From positions 228,756,490 to 228,820,489 of the forward strand of contig NC_090319.1 in NCBI RefSeq assembly GCF_040869045.1: 64,000 nt of DNA, written 5' to 3'. This document shows, one piece after another, positions 18,305 to 29,816 of the stretch. The position numbers were made by a program, and so were the translations under genes. Below the pieces are notes generated by a model. The model did not search any database. It worked only from the letters and a program-made list of their open reading frames with translations, and had not been told where the DNA came from. Position 1 is the stretch's first letter, and each line of letters starts with the position of its first letter. The DNA is from Eurosta solidaginis (Eukaryota > Arthropoda > Insecta > Diptera > Tephritidae).

Positions 18305-20737
18305 ATGGCAAAGTTCAGTGAATTGAAGATCCAGCAACTGAAAAAGGAGTTGGAGAACCGTGGATTAAATACAACCGGAAATAAGATCGAACTTCAAGCA
18401 CGGCTACGAGAGGTAATGGAGTCGCAAGGAATTGATGTGGACGAGTTTGTCTTTTATCCTGATGGGGACGAAACAACAACAAAAATTGAAGAGAAAAACG
18501 AAACATCGCAGACAGTTACAAACACAGACTTGAACATGATATTGGCTGCAATATCGGCACAAATGACCGAAATGTCATCACAAATATCCACGAACATGTC
18601 ATCACAACTGGAAGAACAAAAGACAAATATAACATCCCAACTGGAGTCACAGGAGACACGTATTACATCCAAGATGGAAACTCAACTGGCAGAGCAGAAG
18701 ACATATATGGCATCCCAACTGGAATCACAGGGGGCACGTATTTCAGAAATGACGTCGCAAGTGTCATCTCAACTGGAAGATCAAAAGACATATATGGCAT
18801 CTCAATTGGAAGCGCAAGAGGCACGTATGTCTGAAATGTCGGCAGAAATTTTGGAACAGGTATCATCAAAACTGGAAGCGCAGGATGCAAAAATGGCTCA
18901 ATTTCAGGCAGAAGTAGATGATTTAAAAGGTCGTATGGAGCAGTTACAACTAAATCGCCCAGCTGTTTCAGCGAGTAATCCAAAGGTAAAGACACCATCC
19001 TTTGACGGTTCTGTTCCTTTTCAGGTCTTTAAGCTACAGTTTGAGAAGACCGCAGCAGTGAACCAATGGAATGCTGAAGATAAAGTTGCAGCTCTGTTCG
19101 TGGCACTGAAAGGGCCTGCCGCGGAAATCTTACAGACCATCCCAGAGTACGAGCGGAACCATTACGAAACATTGATGAGCGCTTTAGAGAAACGTTACGG
19201 AAGCGAGCATAGGAAACAGATATTCCAAATTGAGTTGCAAAACCGCTACCAAAAAGCAAATGAGACATTGCAGGAGTTTGCTTCAGATATTGAAAGATTG
19301 GCTCATCTTGCAAATGCGGACGCACCCGTGGAATACACTGAAAGGGTAAAAATCCAGAGTTTCAAAAATGGCATACGGGACGTGGAAACGAAGCGAGCTA
19401 CATACGCAAACCCAAAGCTGACATTTGCTGAAACGGTATCACATGCATTGACTCAGGAAACGGCCTCACTATTGAGTAAACCAGCATACAAAGCTCATCG
19501 TGTGGAAGTAGAAACGCCGGAGTGGGTAGACACAATTTTGGAAGCACTAAGGGGATCTCAACAGAAGAATGCCGGAGTTATTAAATGTTTCAAGTGCGGC
19601 AACCCAGGTCACATTGCACGTCATTGCGATCTTGGTCCTAATAGTTCCAACAATGTGGGTGGCCGTAAACGCAAAGCTGGCGGAAATGAGCAAGAGCGTG
19701 TCGAAAGTAAAGAACGAAAAATTGCCCCGGCTGTTGAATGTCCTGTGATATCTGTGTCGCAGATTGGAAGGAAATCAAGCAGTCTTACCATCAGAGGGAA
19801 TGTGGATGGTAAAGAGCGTGTACTGACTGTAGATACGGGGGCATCTCATTCCTTGATTCGATCTGATTTGGTCTACAGGGGAATAAAGTCATTACCTGGA
19901 GCGAGGTTGCGTACGGTCACAGGCGAATATAACCAAGTTCAGGGAGAAGTAATATGTGAAGTCCTAATTGGGAAGGTCATGGTTCTACACAAATTCGTTG
20001 TGGCGGAGATCGTTGATGAAGTCATATTGGGAGTGGACTTCTTGGTTGACCATGACATCAGGATCGATATGCGGAGAAAAATTATGCGCTATAAGAACCA
20101 GGACATACCACTTAACTGTAGTTTGGAAAAAGGGTGCAGCAGTAATCGGGTACTGGTGGAAAAGACTCGACAAAGACCACGAAAGTCGAAGGCAAAGGTT
20201 GATAGATCGAATGGGCCAAATAAATCAAAATCAAAAGTACCTGCGAGAGAAACACTGGCATTGACAAAACCTAAAAGACGCAGGAAAATGAAGCAACGAA
20301 TTTTCGAGAAGGAATGCGAGGGTAGTTTCAATCCAGAGCGCACTACTGTGGGGAAACGTGGGAACGATACTGATTATGCAAAGCAAATCCGTCCAGCGCA
20401 AGCTCTACGAAGTAGTTCATCGGCCAAACAACAGAGTGTAAAGGAACGAACCAGGGTATTGAGTGGTACGATGAAACACAGGTACCATGAGAACAATAAT
20501 TCGAAAAGTTTCTTGGCGGGAGATTTGGTACTGTTATACAACCCTCACCGGCGGAAAGTTGTTCCATCCAAATTTCGGTGCAGTTGGGAAGGCCCGTACA
20601 AGATTGTGAAGAAGCTCAGTGATACCATCTACCGCATACAAAGCATTGAGAAACCACGGAGTAGAAGAGTGGTACATTTGGCGATGCTAGCAGCGTTTAG
20701 ATCGAGAGATTTGTCTGATCGGGACGATCAGACTTAG
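18305..20737 (+). CDS. SAP domain, coiled coil, Gag, zinc knuckle, protease and integrase-tail polyprotein
   Basis: An unbroken 810-codon ORF starting MAKFSELKIQQLKKELENRG; I use this ATG because it begins the SAP motif and has a good context. Residues about 2-40 are a SAP helix-extension-helix (chromatin/DNA-binding type); about 75-215 are a coiled coil made of tandem units with QKTYMASQLE; about 228-410 a Ty3/gypsy capsid-like domain (PSFDGSVPFQVFKLQFEK); about 425-440 a CCHC knuckle CFKCGNPGHIARHC; about 490-610 an aspartic protease with VDTGASHSLI and ILGVDFL. A basic linker then leads straight to an integrase C-terminal domain (FLAGDLVLLYNPHRRK, WEGPYKIVKKLSDTIYRIQ). RT, RNase H and the integrase head and core are missing, joined in frame. 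It would give particle proteins but no DNA synthesis. Confidence 0.9.
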   Translation: MAKFSELKIQQLKKELENRGLNTTGNKIELQARLREVMESQGIDVDEFVFYPDGDETTTKIEEKNETSQTVTNTDLNMILAAISAQMTEMSSQISTNMSSQLEEQKTNITSQLESQETRITSKMETQLAEQKTYMASQLESQGARISEMTSQVSSQLEDQKTYMASQLEAQEARMSEMSAEILEQVSSKLEAQDAKMAQFQAEVDDLKGRMEQLQLNRPAVSASNPKVKTPSFDGSVPFQVFKLQFEKTAAVNQWNAEDKVAALFVALKGPAAEILQTIPEYERNHYETLMSALEKRYGSEHRKQIFQIELQNRYQKANETLQEFASDIERLAHLANADAPVEYTERVKIQSFKNGIRDVETKRATYANPKLTFAETVSHALTQETASLLSKPAYKAHRVEVETPEWVDTILEALRGSQQKNAGVIKCFKCGNPGHIARHCDLGPNSSNNVGGRKRKAGGNEQERVESKERKIAPAVECPVISVSQIGRKSSSLTIRGNVDGKERVLTVDTGASHSLIRSDLVYRGIKSLPGARLRTVTGEYNQVQGEVICEVLIGKVMVLHKFVVAEIVDEVILGVDFLVDHDIRIDMRRKIMRYKNQDIPLNCSLEKGCSSNRVLVEKTRQRPRKSKAKVDRSNGPNKSKSKVPARETLALTKPKRRRKMKQRIFEKECEGSFNPERTTVGKRGNDTDYAKQIRPAQALRSSSSAKQQSVKERTRVLSGTMKHRYHENNNSKSFLAGDLVLLYNPHRRKVVPSKFRCSWEGPYKIVKKLSDTIYRIQSIEKPRSRRVVHLAMLAAFRSRDLSDRDDQT

Positions 20738-20748
20738 GTGGAGGGCAG
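20735..20748 (+). promoter_or_regulatory. Polypurine tract before the 3' LTR
   Basis: AGGTGGAGGGCAG directly precedes the 3' LTR and overlaps the stop codon of the polyprotein. Confidence 0.6.
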
Positions 20749-21410
20749 TGTTACGAATATTAGCAAAACTAAGGAGTGCTGCCAGCTCTAAGCCGATCTA
20801 AGCAGTGACGTGAATGCACATCAATAATACAATCATTATGTATCTACATAAACGAATAAATAATTGCGTCTACACATATGTACACATTCCGACGAGCAAC
20901 ATTTACATACAAGGCAGCGAGAGATGAGATGTCACACACCGATGAATTTACTTATACGCTTATGTGTGTGTGGGAGACTGTAAACTACAAACACATGCAT
21001 ATACCTTATCTGAGTTGTCACAAGAGAGAGCAATAATTTGTGCACGTAGTTGTGGCTGGCGATTTTGTAGCCGAAACAACTAGTAACTTCTGGAAATCGA
21101 AGAGCCTAGAAGTATGCAGCGTAAACTATAAAAGCGATGCAGGCGAGTAAGAAGTAATTCAGTTTGAGTTGAGCTATCAATCAGTTACTGATTAAGCACG
21201 CGATCTGGCGGCCAATAGTAGAGTTTCATTTGCGTTATCAATCAGTTTGGTTATTAAGCCAGCGAGTAGCAAAGTATAAGTGTTATTGTGAAGTACTTTA
21301 ATAAAGGCCATTTTTCCATTATTTAATATTGGAGTTATTTATTCAACAGTTTAGTGATTCGAACTTAGCAAAGGATTGCAAATAAGAGGATTTGCAGTAA
21401 ATTCGTTACA
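20749..21410 (+). repeat. 3' LTR (662 bp)
   Basis: Same length as the 5' LTR; I counted four substitutions between them. Confidence 0.95.
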
Positions 21411-21966
21411 ATATATATAATTAAAGTATATGAAAATTTATATAAATAGTTCTCAATAATGTGACACAGTTCACCATTACTTTGTTATGCTTGCCGTTAT
21501 TACAGATTTGTTATTGTTGTTGCTTGATTACGCATTCATTATTGCCGTTTTACTAATCTTGATTCGTCTTGCCAATTTTGTTGTAGTTGTTTTTGTTTTA
21601 ATATGGTTTGTGTTATTTTCACTTCCGCTTTGATGTATGTTTATTGATACGAGCCGGACCCGTGCGCATATTGCGCAACCAATATAAAAGTCTCTTATCA
21701 AATATCAACAGAAATCAGCTGTTCTATCAATTAATTAAAATTTACAGCTTGCGCTGCCATCTGGCTTATGGTAGCAACTGACGGTAATGCAGTGCAAATA
21801 TTCACAATAGTGCCAGAGTGCAAATAGATTTCTTTGTGTGCTCACAATCGTTTATTTTTAACAAATTATTTTAATAAAATATAGCTAAACAAAAGCACTA
21901 CGACCAAAATTGCCCAAAGCTCGCTAATAGCCCGAATCTCCATCTTTACAACCAAAACTTTATTTA
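21411..21966 (+). repeat. Promoter-bearing repeat, copy 4 (long form)
   Basis: Collinear with copy 1 (14436-14994), including GCTTGATTACGCATTC and the 21649 module with CCAATATAAAAG and TCAGCTG. Confidence 0.75.
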
Positions 21967-22128
21967 TATTGAATTTCTGAGGGGGCCCGCGATTTAGAGG
22001 TACTATGACATTTTTTTTAATACAGGAGAGTCTTTAGTTGTTCCATGTGCAATTTTTAGGCCGAATTTCAAAAGCAACGAAAATGCGCATTTCGTTTTAA
22101 TATTATAGTGAAGTGTGAAAAATAAAAA

Positions 22129-22600
22129 TCTATATATATATAAAGAAAGGCTAAAATGTGTGTTAGTTGGTCGCCAGTGTTTGAAGAGATGCGTCGGTCG
22201 ATTTTGTTCAAACTTTCACAAGTTGCGTAAACCTCACGCGGTGGTTACTACATAGGTTTGGTTGCGATCGACGTACATGGTCTCGAGATATAGGCCGAAA
22301 CGTGGACCCGAGTACCCCTAGCATGTGTTTATAGAATATGGATATCAAATGAAAGCTGTTGATGAGTGCTTTAGTAGAGGCTAATTTTCATACCCTGGGT
22401 GACTAGGGTCTCGAGATATAGGCCAAAACGTGGGCCAGTGAATGCCTAGACAGTGTTTATACAATATGGATATCAAATGAAAGCTGTTGATGAGTGCTTT
22501 GGTACAGAGTAATATATTATACAGACGGACTGGGATTAGGACTAGGACTGGGACTGAGACTCGGAGTGGGACTGGAATAAAATACATACCACCCTCTGGG
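22129..22600 (+). mobile_element. Helitron-like 5' end with a short tandem duplication
   Basis: Begins TCTATATATATAAAG, typical of Helitron/Helentron-like left ends in flies, and contains two copies of a roughly 126-bp segment (shared TCTCGAGATATAGGCC near 22279 and 22406; shared ATATGGATATCAAATG near 22338 and 22464). A GGACTGGGA-type minor repeat follows at 22525-22575. No 3' end was found for this copy, and no coding frame. Confidence 0.5.
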
Positions 22601-22760
22601 ACAGTCAATAAGGGATGCAGAAGAATGAGAAGGAATTGAGAGAAGAGAAAAGAGAGGAGATTGCGAAAGAGATAGAATGAGACGAAGATGGAGATAGATG
22701 AAGCGAAAAAGACGGAGGGAGGAGTGAATAAAAGGATTAGGAAAAAGTGACGAGGGGGGG
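22601..22760 (+). repeat. Purine-rich low-complexity tract
   Basis: About 160 bp dominated by GA/GGA/AGAGA with a G7 run at its end. Confidence 0.8.
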
Positions 22761-23321
22761 CGGGCGCGGCAGAGTCAGCTGGAAAAAGCTTATTAAAATG
22801 TATGCAGATAGGCCAAATTTAGGGCAGAACAACGTCTGCCGGAGTAATATATATGATGATTGCATATTTGTTGATAGCTTTTATGGTTTATAGTAGTCCT
22901 TTGATATGCGAAATAGTTGATTTAATAGTTGACACAATATATCACCAATTAGCCATAAAATTATAATAAATTTGTTCGCGTAATAGTTTTTACAACATGT
23001 TCAATTGGAAGAAATTATCTGACTTAAAGCACACTACTTAGTTGGTATTGTTTATTGTTTATCATAGAACACTTTTAGAAGAATAGAAAAGGTTTATAGC
23101 ATCACACTTTTGGTGCTTGAATGGTTAATATTGAATAGTCGCTGCTTGGTTATAGTTTCTTTTTTTGGCATTTGGTTAAGATTGCGTTGCTTTTTAGACC
23201 TTTTGCAATGGTATTTGTGCGTCCTTTAGAATGCTCCTGGCAGGATCGCCAATTGTAGGAAGTTTTATTTTCATTAAAATAAATTTTTACACAAAAATTA
23301 TTTAACAGAAAAATTTAATAA
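22761..23321. other. No gene; possible minus-strand LTR boundary
   Basis: Complement of 23240-23260 reads CCTACAATTGGCGATCCTGCC, where CA followed by TTGGCGATCC resembles an LTR end plus primer-binding site. Nothing else supports an element here, partly because a Helitron-like element begins at 23322. Confidence 0.3.
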
Positions 23322-26300
23322 TCTAATATATATTATAAATGGGAAAGTTTGGATGTTTGTCTTTGTGACTCAATCACGCAAGAACGGCTGGACGGATTTG
23401 GATGAAATTTGGCATAAATATAGCCAATAGTCTAGAAGGATCCACTAGCTATATATTTTTGAAAAGGGGGAGGTCCCCGCCCCCTAGGATCAGTTATAAT
23501 TTAATTATTGTATTTTTTGGTCTTTGTGACTGAATCACGCCAGAACGGCTACACGGATTTGGATGAAATTTGGGACACAAACAATAGTCTACTGGCGAAA
23601 TTTTTTCGCACATGAAAAGTGGGGGGTGTTCCCACGACCCCTTCGAACAATTACTTTTTAATAATTTTTACACATTATAACTTTACGTTTACTGACCAAT
23701 ATTACAAACTCAATAGGTCTAATAAGTCGAGGGCTTGCAAAGTGAGCAGTGATACCTCCGCCCCCCTCCTTTACCCCTCTGGTGCAAAAATCTATAAATT
23801 GTTAAAACTCAATATAAATTTTCTCCTAAATCAATAATTTTTGGTATCTGGCTCATACAGATCGAGATCTACCCAATTTTGAAAAAACGATCGGTGGTGC
23901 TCTCCGTCTCCTCCCGCCATCCTCCCTTCTTCAATTGTTTTTATTAGCATTAGCCTTATCTGTATGTTTGTTTCTAACTCTTCATTCGCTTGAACGCGCC
24001 TGCTGCCTTAACATGCTTTTATAATTAGCTTCACCTTATTTGTAATCTCGTTAGGGTCATATCGACCCTTCCGGGATCCGTCCACGATCCCGTCGGGGTC
24101 ATTTCGGGACTATTTCGGGATCATTTTGGGACTCTTCCGGGGTCATTACTGTATAGTTTTCGGGATCCGTCCTGGATTCAGTCGGCGTTATTTTGGGACT
24201 TTTTCGGGACTATTTCGGTATAATTTGGGGACCCTTCCGGCATCATTTCTGGATGGGTTTCGGGATCCGTCTGGCATCCCGTCGGGGTAATTTCGGGACT
24301 TTTTCAGGACTATGCCAGGGTCATTTCTGGACTTTAATGGGCTCATTTCTGGATGGTTTTCGCGATCCCTCCGGCATCCCGTCGGGATTATTTAGGGTAC
24401 CTTTTGGGACCCTTCCGGGATAATTTCTGAATGTTTTTCGGGATACGTGTGGGATCCCGTCGGAGTTAGTTCGGGACATTTTCGGCATCATTCCGGGAGC
24501 ATTTCTGCACCCCGTCAGGGTCATTTCAGGACTATTCCGGGATAATTTCAAAACCCTTCCCGCATAATTTCTGGATGGTTTTCGGAATCCCGTCGGGGTA
24601 ATTTCGGGACTTATTCGGTACTATATATAGGGATGATTTTGGGACCCTTCCGTCATCATTTCTGTATGATTTTTGCGATCCGTCCGGGATCCCGCAAAGT
24701 TCATTACGGGACTTTTTCGCGATCATTTCTGGATAGTTTTCGGGATCCACCTGGGATCCCGTCGGGTTATTTCGGGACATTTTCGGCATCATTCCGGGAG
24801 CATTTCTGCACCCGGTCAGGGTCATTTCGGGACTATTCCGGGATAATTTCAAAACCCTTCCGGCATCATTTCTGGATGGTTTTCGGGATCCCGTCGGGGT
24901 TATTTCTGGACTCTTTCGGGATCAATTGGGGACTCTTCTGGATGGTTTTCGGGGTACGTCCGGGATCACGTCGGGACTTTTTAGGAATTTTTTGGGACTA
25001 TTTCGGGATCATTTTGGGACTCAGCCGGGACCATTTCTGTATAGTTTTCGGGATCCGTCCGAGATCCCTTCGGGGTTATTTTGGGACTTTTTCGGGACCA
25101 CTTTGGGACTTTACCGGGATAATTTCTGGACGGTTTTCCGGATCCGTCCGGGATCCCGTCAGGGCCAATTCGGGACTTTTTCGGGATCATTTTGGGACTC
25201 TTCCGGAATCATTTCTGTATAGTTTTCATGATCCGTCCGGGATACCGTCTGGGTGATTTTGGGACTTTTTCGGGACTATTCCGCGATAATTTCTGTATAG
25301 TTTTCGGGATCATTCCGGGATCCCGTCTGGGTGATTTTGGGACTTTTTCGGGACTATTCCGTGATCATTTCTGTATAGTTTTCCGGATCCGTCCGGGATC
25401 CCTTAGTTATTTTGGGACTTTTTCGGGATCACTTTGGGACTTTCCCGGGATAATTTCTGGACGGTTTTCCGGATCCGTCCGGGATCCCGACAGGGTCAAT
25501 TCGGGACTTTTTCGGGATCATTTTTGGGAATTTTCCGGGACCATTTCTGTATAGTTTTCGGGATCCGTCCGGGATCCCGTCTGGGTGATTTTGGGACTTT
25601 TTCGGGGCTATTCCGTGATCATTTCTGTATAGTTTTCGGGATCCCGTCGGGTTATTTTGAGACTTTCCCGGGACAATTTTTGGACGGTTTTCGGGATCCG
25701 TCCGGGATACCGTCGGGGTCAATTCAGGACTATTTCGGGATCATTTTGGGACCCTTCCAGAATAATTTTTGTATGATTTGCGAGATCCGTCCGGGATCCT
25801 GTCAGGGTCATTTCGGGATCATTTTGGGACCCCTTCGGGATAATTTCTGGATGATTTTCGGGATCCCGTTAGGATAATTTCGAGAATTTTTCGGGATGAT
25901 TTTGGGGCCCTTCCGGCATCATTTCTGGATGATTTCCGCGATCCGTCCGGGATTCCGCCAGGGTAATTTCGGGACTTTTTCGGGATCATTTCGGATAGTT
26001 TTCGGGATCCATCTGGGACCCTGTCAGGGTCATTTCGGGACTATTTCGGGATCCTTTGGGGACCCTTCCGGCATCTTTTGCGGGACTGTTCCGGGATCAT
26101 TTGGGGATCCTTTCCGGATATTTTCTGGAGTGTTTTCGGGATCCCATCAGGGAAATTTCGGGACTTTTTCAGGACTATTTCGGGGTAAATTGCGGACCCT
26201 TCAGAGATCAACTGTGGATGGTTTTCGTGATCCGTCCGGGATCCCGTCAGGGTTATTTCGGTGCTGTTTCGGGACTATTTCTGGATCACTTTGGGACCCT

Positions 26301-29300
26301 TCCGGGATCATTTCTCTATAGTTTACTGGATCCGTCCGGGATCCCGTCGGGGTTATTATGGGACCTTTTGGGGACTATTTCGGGATCAGTAGGGGATCCT
26401 TCCCGGATCTTTTCTGGATGGTTTTAGGGATCCTGCCAAGGTCAATTCGGAACTAATACGATATCATTTGGGGAGCCTTCCGAAATCATTTCTGGATGAC
26501 TTTCGGGATCCCGTCAGGGTAATTTCGGGACTTTTTCGGGATAATTTAGGGACCCTTCAAGAATCATTTCTGCATGGTTTTTGGATCCGTCCTGGATCCC
26601 GTTAGGATCATTTGGGGATTTCGTCGGGACTATTTCGGGATCATTTCTGGATGGTTTTCGGGATTCGCACGGGATCCCGTCAGGGTAATTTCGGGACTAT
26701 TTCGGGGTCATTTGGGGACCCTTCAGGCATCATTTCTTGATGGCCTTAGGGATACCGTCGAAGTCATTTCGTGATTTTTTCTGTATTATTTCGGGATCAT
26801 TTGAGGACCCTTCCGGCATCATTTCTGGATGTTTTATCGGATCCGTCCGGGATCCCATCGGGGTAATTTCGGGACTTTTTCTATACTATTTCGGGGTCAT
26901 TTGCGGATCCTTCCGAGATCAATTCTGGATGGTTTCGGGAACCGCCCGGGATCGCATCGGGGTTATTTCGGGACCCCTCCGGGATAATTTCTGGATGATT
27001 TTCAGGATCCCCTTAAGGTAATTTCGGGACCCTTCCGGCATCATTTCTGGATGATTTTCGCGATCCGTCCGGGCGGGAGCCAGGGATATTTCGGGATCAT
27101 TTCGGGATCCATCTGGGATTCCGTCGGTTCGGTATCCTTTCGGGATCATTTCTGGATCGCGTCAGGGTCGTTTCGGGATCATTTGGAGACCCTTCCGGCA
27201 TATTTTGTTCCGGGATCATTTGGGGATCCTTCCGAGATAATTTCTGGATTGTTTTCGGGATCCCGTCGGGGCCATTTCGGGTTTTTTCGGGACTATTTCG
27301 GGATCATTTTGGGACCCTTCCGGGATTAATTTCTGGATCCGAGCGGGATCCCATCGGGGTAATTTCGGGACTTTTTGGGGACTATTTCCGGATCATTTTG
27401 GGACCCTTCCAGGATAATTTCTGGATGGTTTTCGGTTCCGTCCAGGATCCCGTCATTGGAACTTTTTAGGGACTATGTCGGGATCATTACTGTATGCTTT
27501 TCGGAACCCTGTCAGGGTAATTTCGGACTTTTTCGGGATCATTTTGGGACCCTTCTGGCATCATTTTTGTATGGTTTTCGGTATCCGTCAGGGACATTTC
27601 GGGATAATTTGGGGACACTTCAGGGATCCTTTCTGGAAGGTTTACGGAATCCCGTCGGGGTCATTTCGTGAATTTTTCTGAATTATTTCGGGTTCATTTG
27701 GGGAGCCCGCCGGCATCAGTTCTGGATGGTTTTCGGGATAAATCTGGAATCCCGTCAAGGTCATTTCGGGATCATTTGGGGACTGTTTAGGAATCATATC
27801 AGGAGGATTTCTTGGATCCATCCGGGATTATTTCGGGATAATTTGGGGATCCTGCCGGCATCATTTCTGGATGTTTTTCGGAATCCCGACGGGGTTATTT
27901 CGTGACTTTTTCTGGCCAATTTCAAGATCATTTGGGGAACCTTCTGAGATCATTTCAGGATCCGTCCGGGATCCCGTCAGGGTAATTTCGGAAAAATTTT
28001 CGGACTATTCCAGGATAATTTGGGGATCATTTCTGGATGGCTTTCGGGATCCCGTCAGGATTATTTCGGGACTATGTCGGAAGTATTCCGGGGCCATTTG
28101 GGGATCCTTCTGGGATCATTTCTGGATGGTTTCCGGGATCCCGTGAAGGTGGATCCTGTAGGGATCCCATCAGGGTCATTTCGGGATCATTTGGGGACCC
28201 TTCCGGCATAATTTGTGGATGGTTTTCGGGATTCATTCGGGATCCCGTCAGGGTAATATCGGGACTATTTCAGGATCCTTTATGGACGGTTTACGGAATC
28301 CTGTCGGGGTTATTTCGGGAGTATTCCGGCGCCATTTGGGGATTGTTCCGGGATCATTTCTGGATGGTTTTCGGGATCCCGTCAAGGTGGATCCTGAACG
28401 GATCCCGTCAGGGTCATTTCGGAATCATTTGGGGACCCTTCCGGCACGATTTCTGGATGGGTTTCGGGATTTTTCCGGGATCCCGTCAGGGTAATTTCGG
28501 GATCATTTGGAGACCCTTCAGGGATTCTTTCTGGACGGTTTACGGAATCCCGTCTGGGTCATTTCGTGACTTTTGCTGCATTATTTCGGTTTCATTGGGG
28601 GCCTGCCGGCATCTGTTCTGGGTGGTTTTCGGGATCAATTTGGGATGCCGTCAGGGTCATTTTGGGATCATTTGGGGACTCGTTAGAGGTCATATCTGGA
28701 TGATTGCTGGGATCCGTCCGGGATTATTTCGGGATAATTTGGGGATCCTTTCGGGATCATTTCTGGATGGTTTTCGGAATCCGTCCGGGATCCCGACGGA
28801 GTCATTTCGCAACTTTTTCTGGACTATTTAAAGATCATTTGGGGACCCTTCTGAGATCATTTCAGGATCAGTCCGGGATCCCGTCACGGTAATTTCGGAA
28901 CATTTTTGGGACTATTCGAGGATAATTTGGGGATCATTTCTGGATGGCTTTCGGGATCCTGTCAGAGTTATTTCGGGACTATGTCGGGATCATTACTGTA
29001 TGGTGTTCGGGATCCGTCCGGGATCCCGTCAGAGTCATTTCTGGAATTTGTTGAGGCTATTTCGGGATCATTTGAGGACCCTTCCGGCATCATTTCTGGA
29101 TGGCTTTCGAGATCACTCCGGGATTCCGTCAGGGTCATTTTGGAACTTTTTCCGGATCATTTGGGGACCCCTCAGGGATCACTTCTGGATGGTTTTCGGG
29201 GTTTGTCCGTGATCCCGTCGGGATAATTTCAGGACTATTTTGGGACCCTTCCGGGATCATTTAATGACTCCGCGAAACCGGTAGCTCAGCATACATGTCT

Positions 29301-29816
29301 TTTTAAATTATGAGCTTTTATGGCCATGGATTTGCTGCAAATTATTCGTAATTAAAATTCGGTATGTTTTATCTTTAATATCTAACACGATCTGTTATAA
29401 CTATAACCTGTAACGAACTGTTATAACTATAATTACACTTTTTGTAATATTTTAACCAACTAAATACCCGAAAAAGCAACACTATTTTCACCTAAAAAAT
29501 TCTTTTTGGTTTTAGCTAATTGCAGTTTCACTCCTTTTTTCTATGAATAGCAATTAATTCAGCCCTGTCACATCAATTAATTTAACTTAAAAACAAAATA
29601 TATTTTTTTAATTCGAAAAAACTGTATAGTAGATACTATTCACGTAAGCGTGCCTTTCAGGTCATCAGCTCATTTACATAGTTTTTTTTACTCTATTTCA
29701 AAAATAAAATACATTGACAAAAACTATTTTTAAACAGATAACTTGATAAGCAGGCTAACGTGAATAGCTCATATATTTTATATTCTCCTTGCGGACGGGC
29801 CGCGGGTAAAGGCTAG
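23322..29816 (+). mobile_element. Helitron-like element carrying a satellite array
   Basis: Left end TCTAATATATATTATAAATGGGAAAG with two copies of the block TTTGTGACT(C/G)AATCACGC...GAACGGCT (23360 and 23523), as in many insect Helitron-like 5' ends. Right end has a short hairpin GCGG-ACGGG-CCGC followed by GGGTAAAGGCTAGT, closing with CTAGT at about 29815. A pair of inverted 10-bp words, CTATTCACGT and ACGTGAATAG, sits near the right end (about 29636 and 29758). No Rep/helicase gene is present. Nearly all of the interior is the tandem array. Confidence 0.65.
24047..29265. repeat. GC-rich tandem array, about 100-bp unit, roughly 50 copies
   Basis: Degenerate repeats containing, in order, GGGATCCGTCCGGGATCCCG, GGGGTAATTTCGGGAC, TTTCGGGACTATTTCGGGATC, ATTTGGGGACCCTTCCGG and CATCATTTCTGGATGGTT. 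Each unit is itself built of about nine variants of an 11-bp word like TTTCGGGATCA. Units differ by many substitutions and indels, so the array is old. Open frames run through it in several phases on both strands simply because the words rarely form stops; I do not annotate them as genes. Confidence 0.9.

Larger units (their letters stand above)
17584..21410 (+). mobile_element. Non-autonomous LTR retrotransposon with intact gag-protease ORF
   Basis: A 3827-bp element: two 662-bp LTRs (17584-18245, 20749-21410) differing at about four positions, 4-bp target duplication ATAT (17580-17583 and 21411-21414), tRNA-Leu-type primer-binding site, one intact ORF, and a purine-rich tract before the 3' LTR. 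There is no RT, RNase H or integrase core. The near-identical LTRs mean a recent insertion, so it must have been copied by an enzyme made elsewhere. It sits in copy 3 of the promoter-bearing repeat. Confidence 0.95.

Noticed and set aside
14436..21966. Copies 1 and 4 of the promoter repeat as LTRs of one 7.5-kb element
   Set aside because: A second tandem module and a third truncated one do not fit a two-LTR layout, and the sequence between them consists of unrelated insertions without gag or pol of its own.
24193..29226. Dozens of open frames on both strands inside the satellite array
   Set aside because: They are translations of one degenerate 100-bp repeat in all phases, with repetitive peptide content and no conserved domain.
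24047..29265. CRISPR-like array or CpG island
   Set aside because: Repeats are contiguous without unique spacers, and the setting is a eukaryotic Helitron-like element; GC-rich only because of the repeat word.
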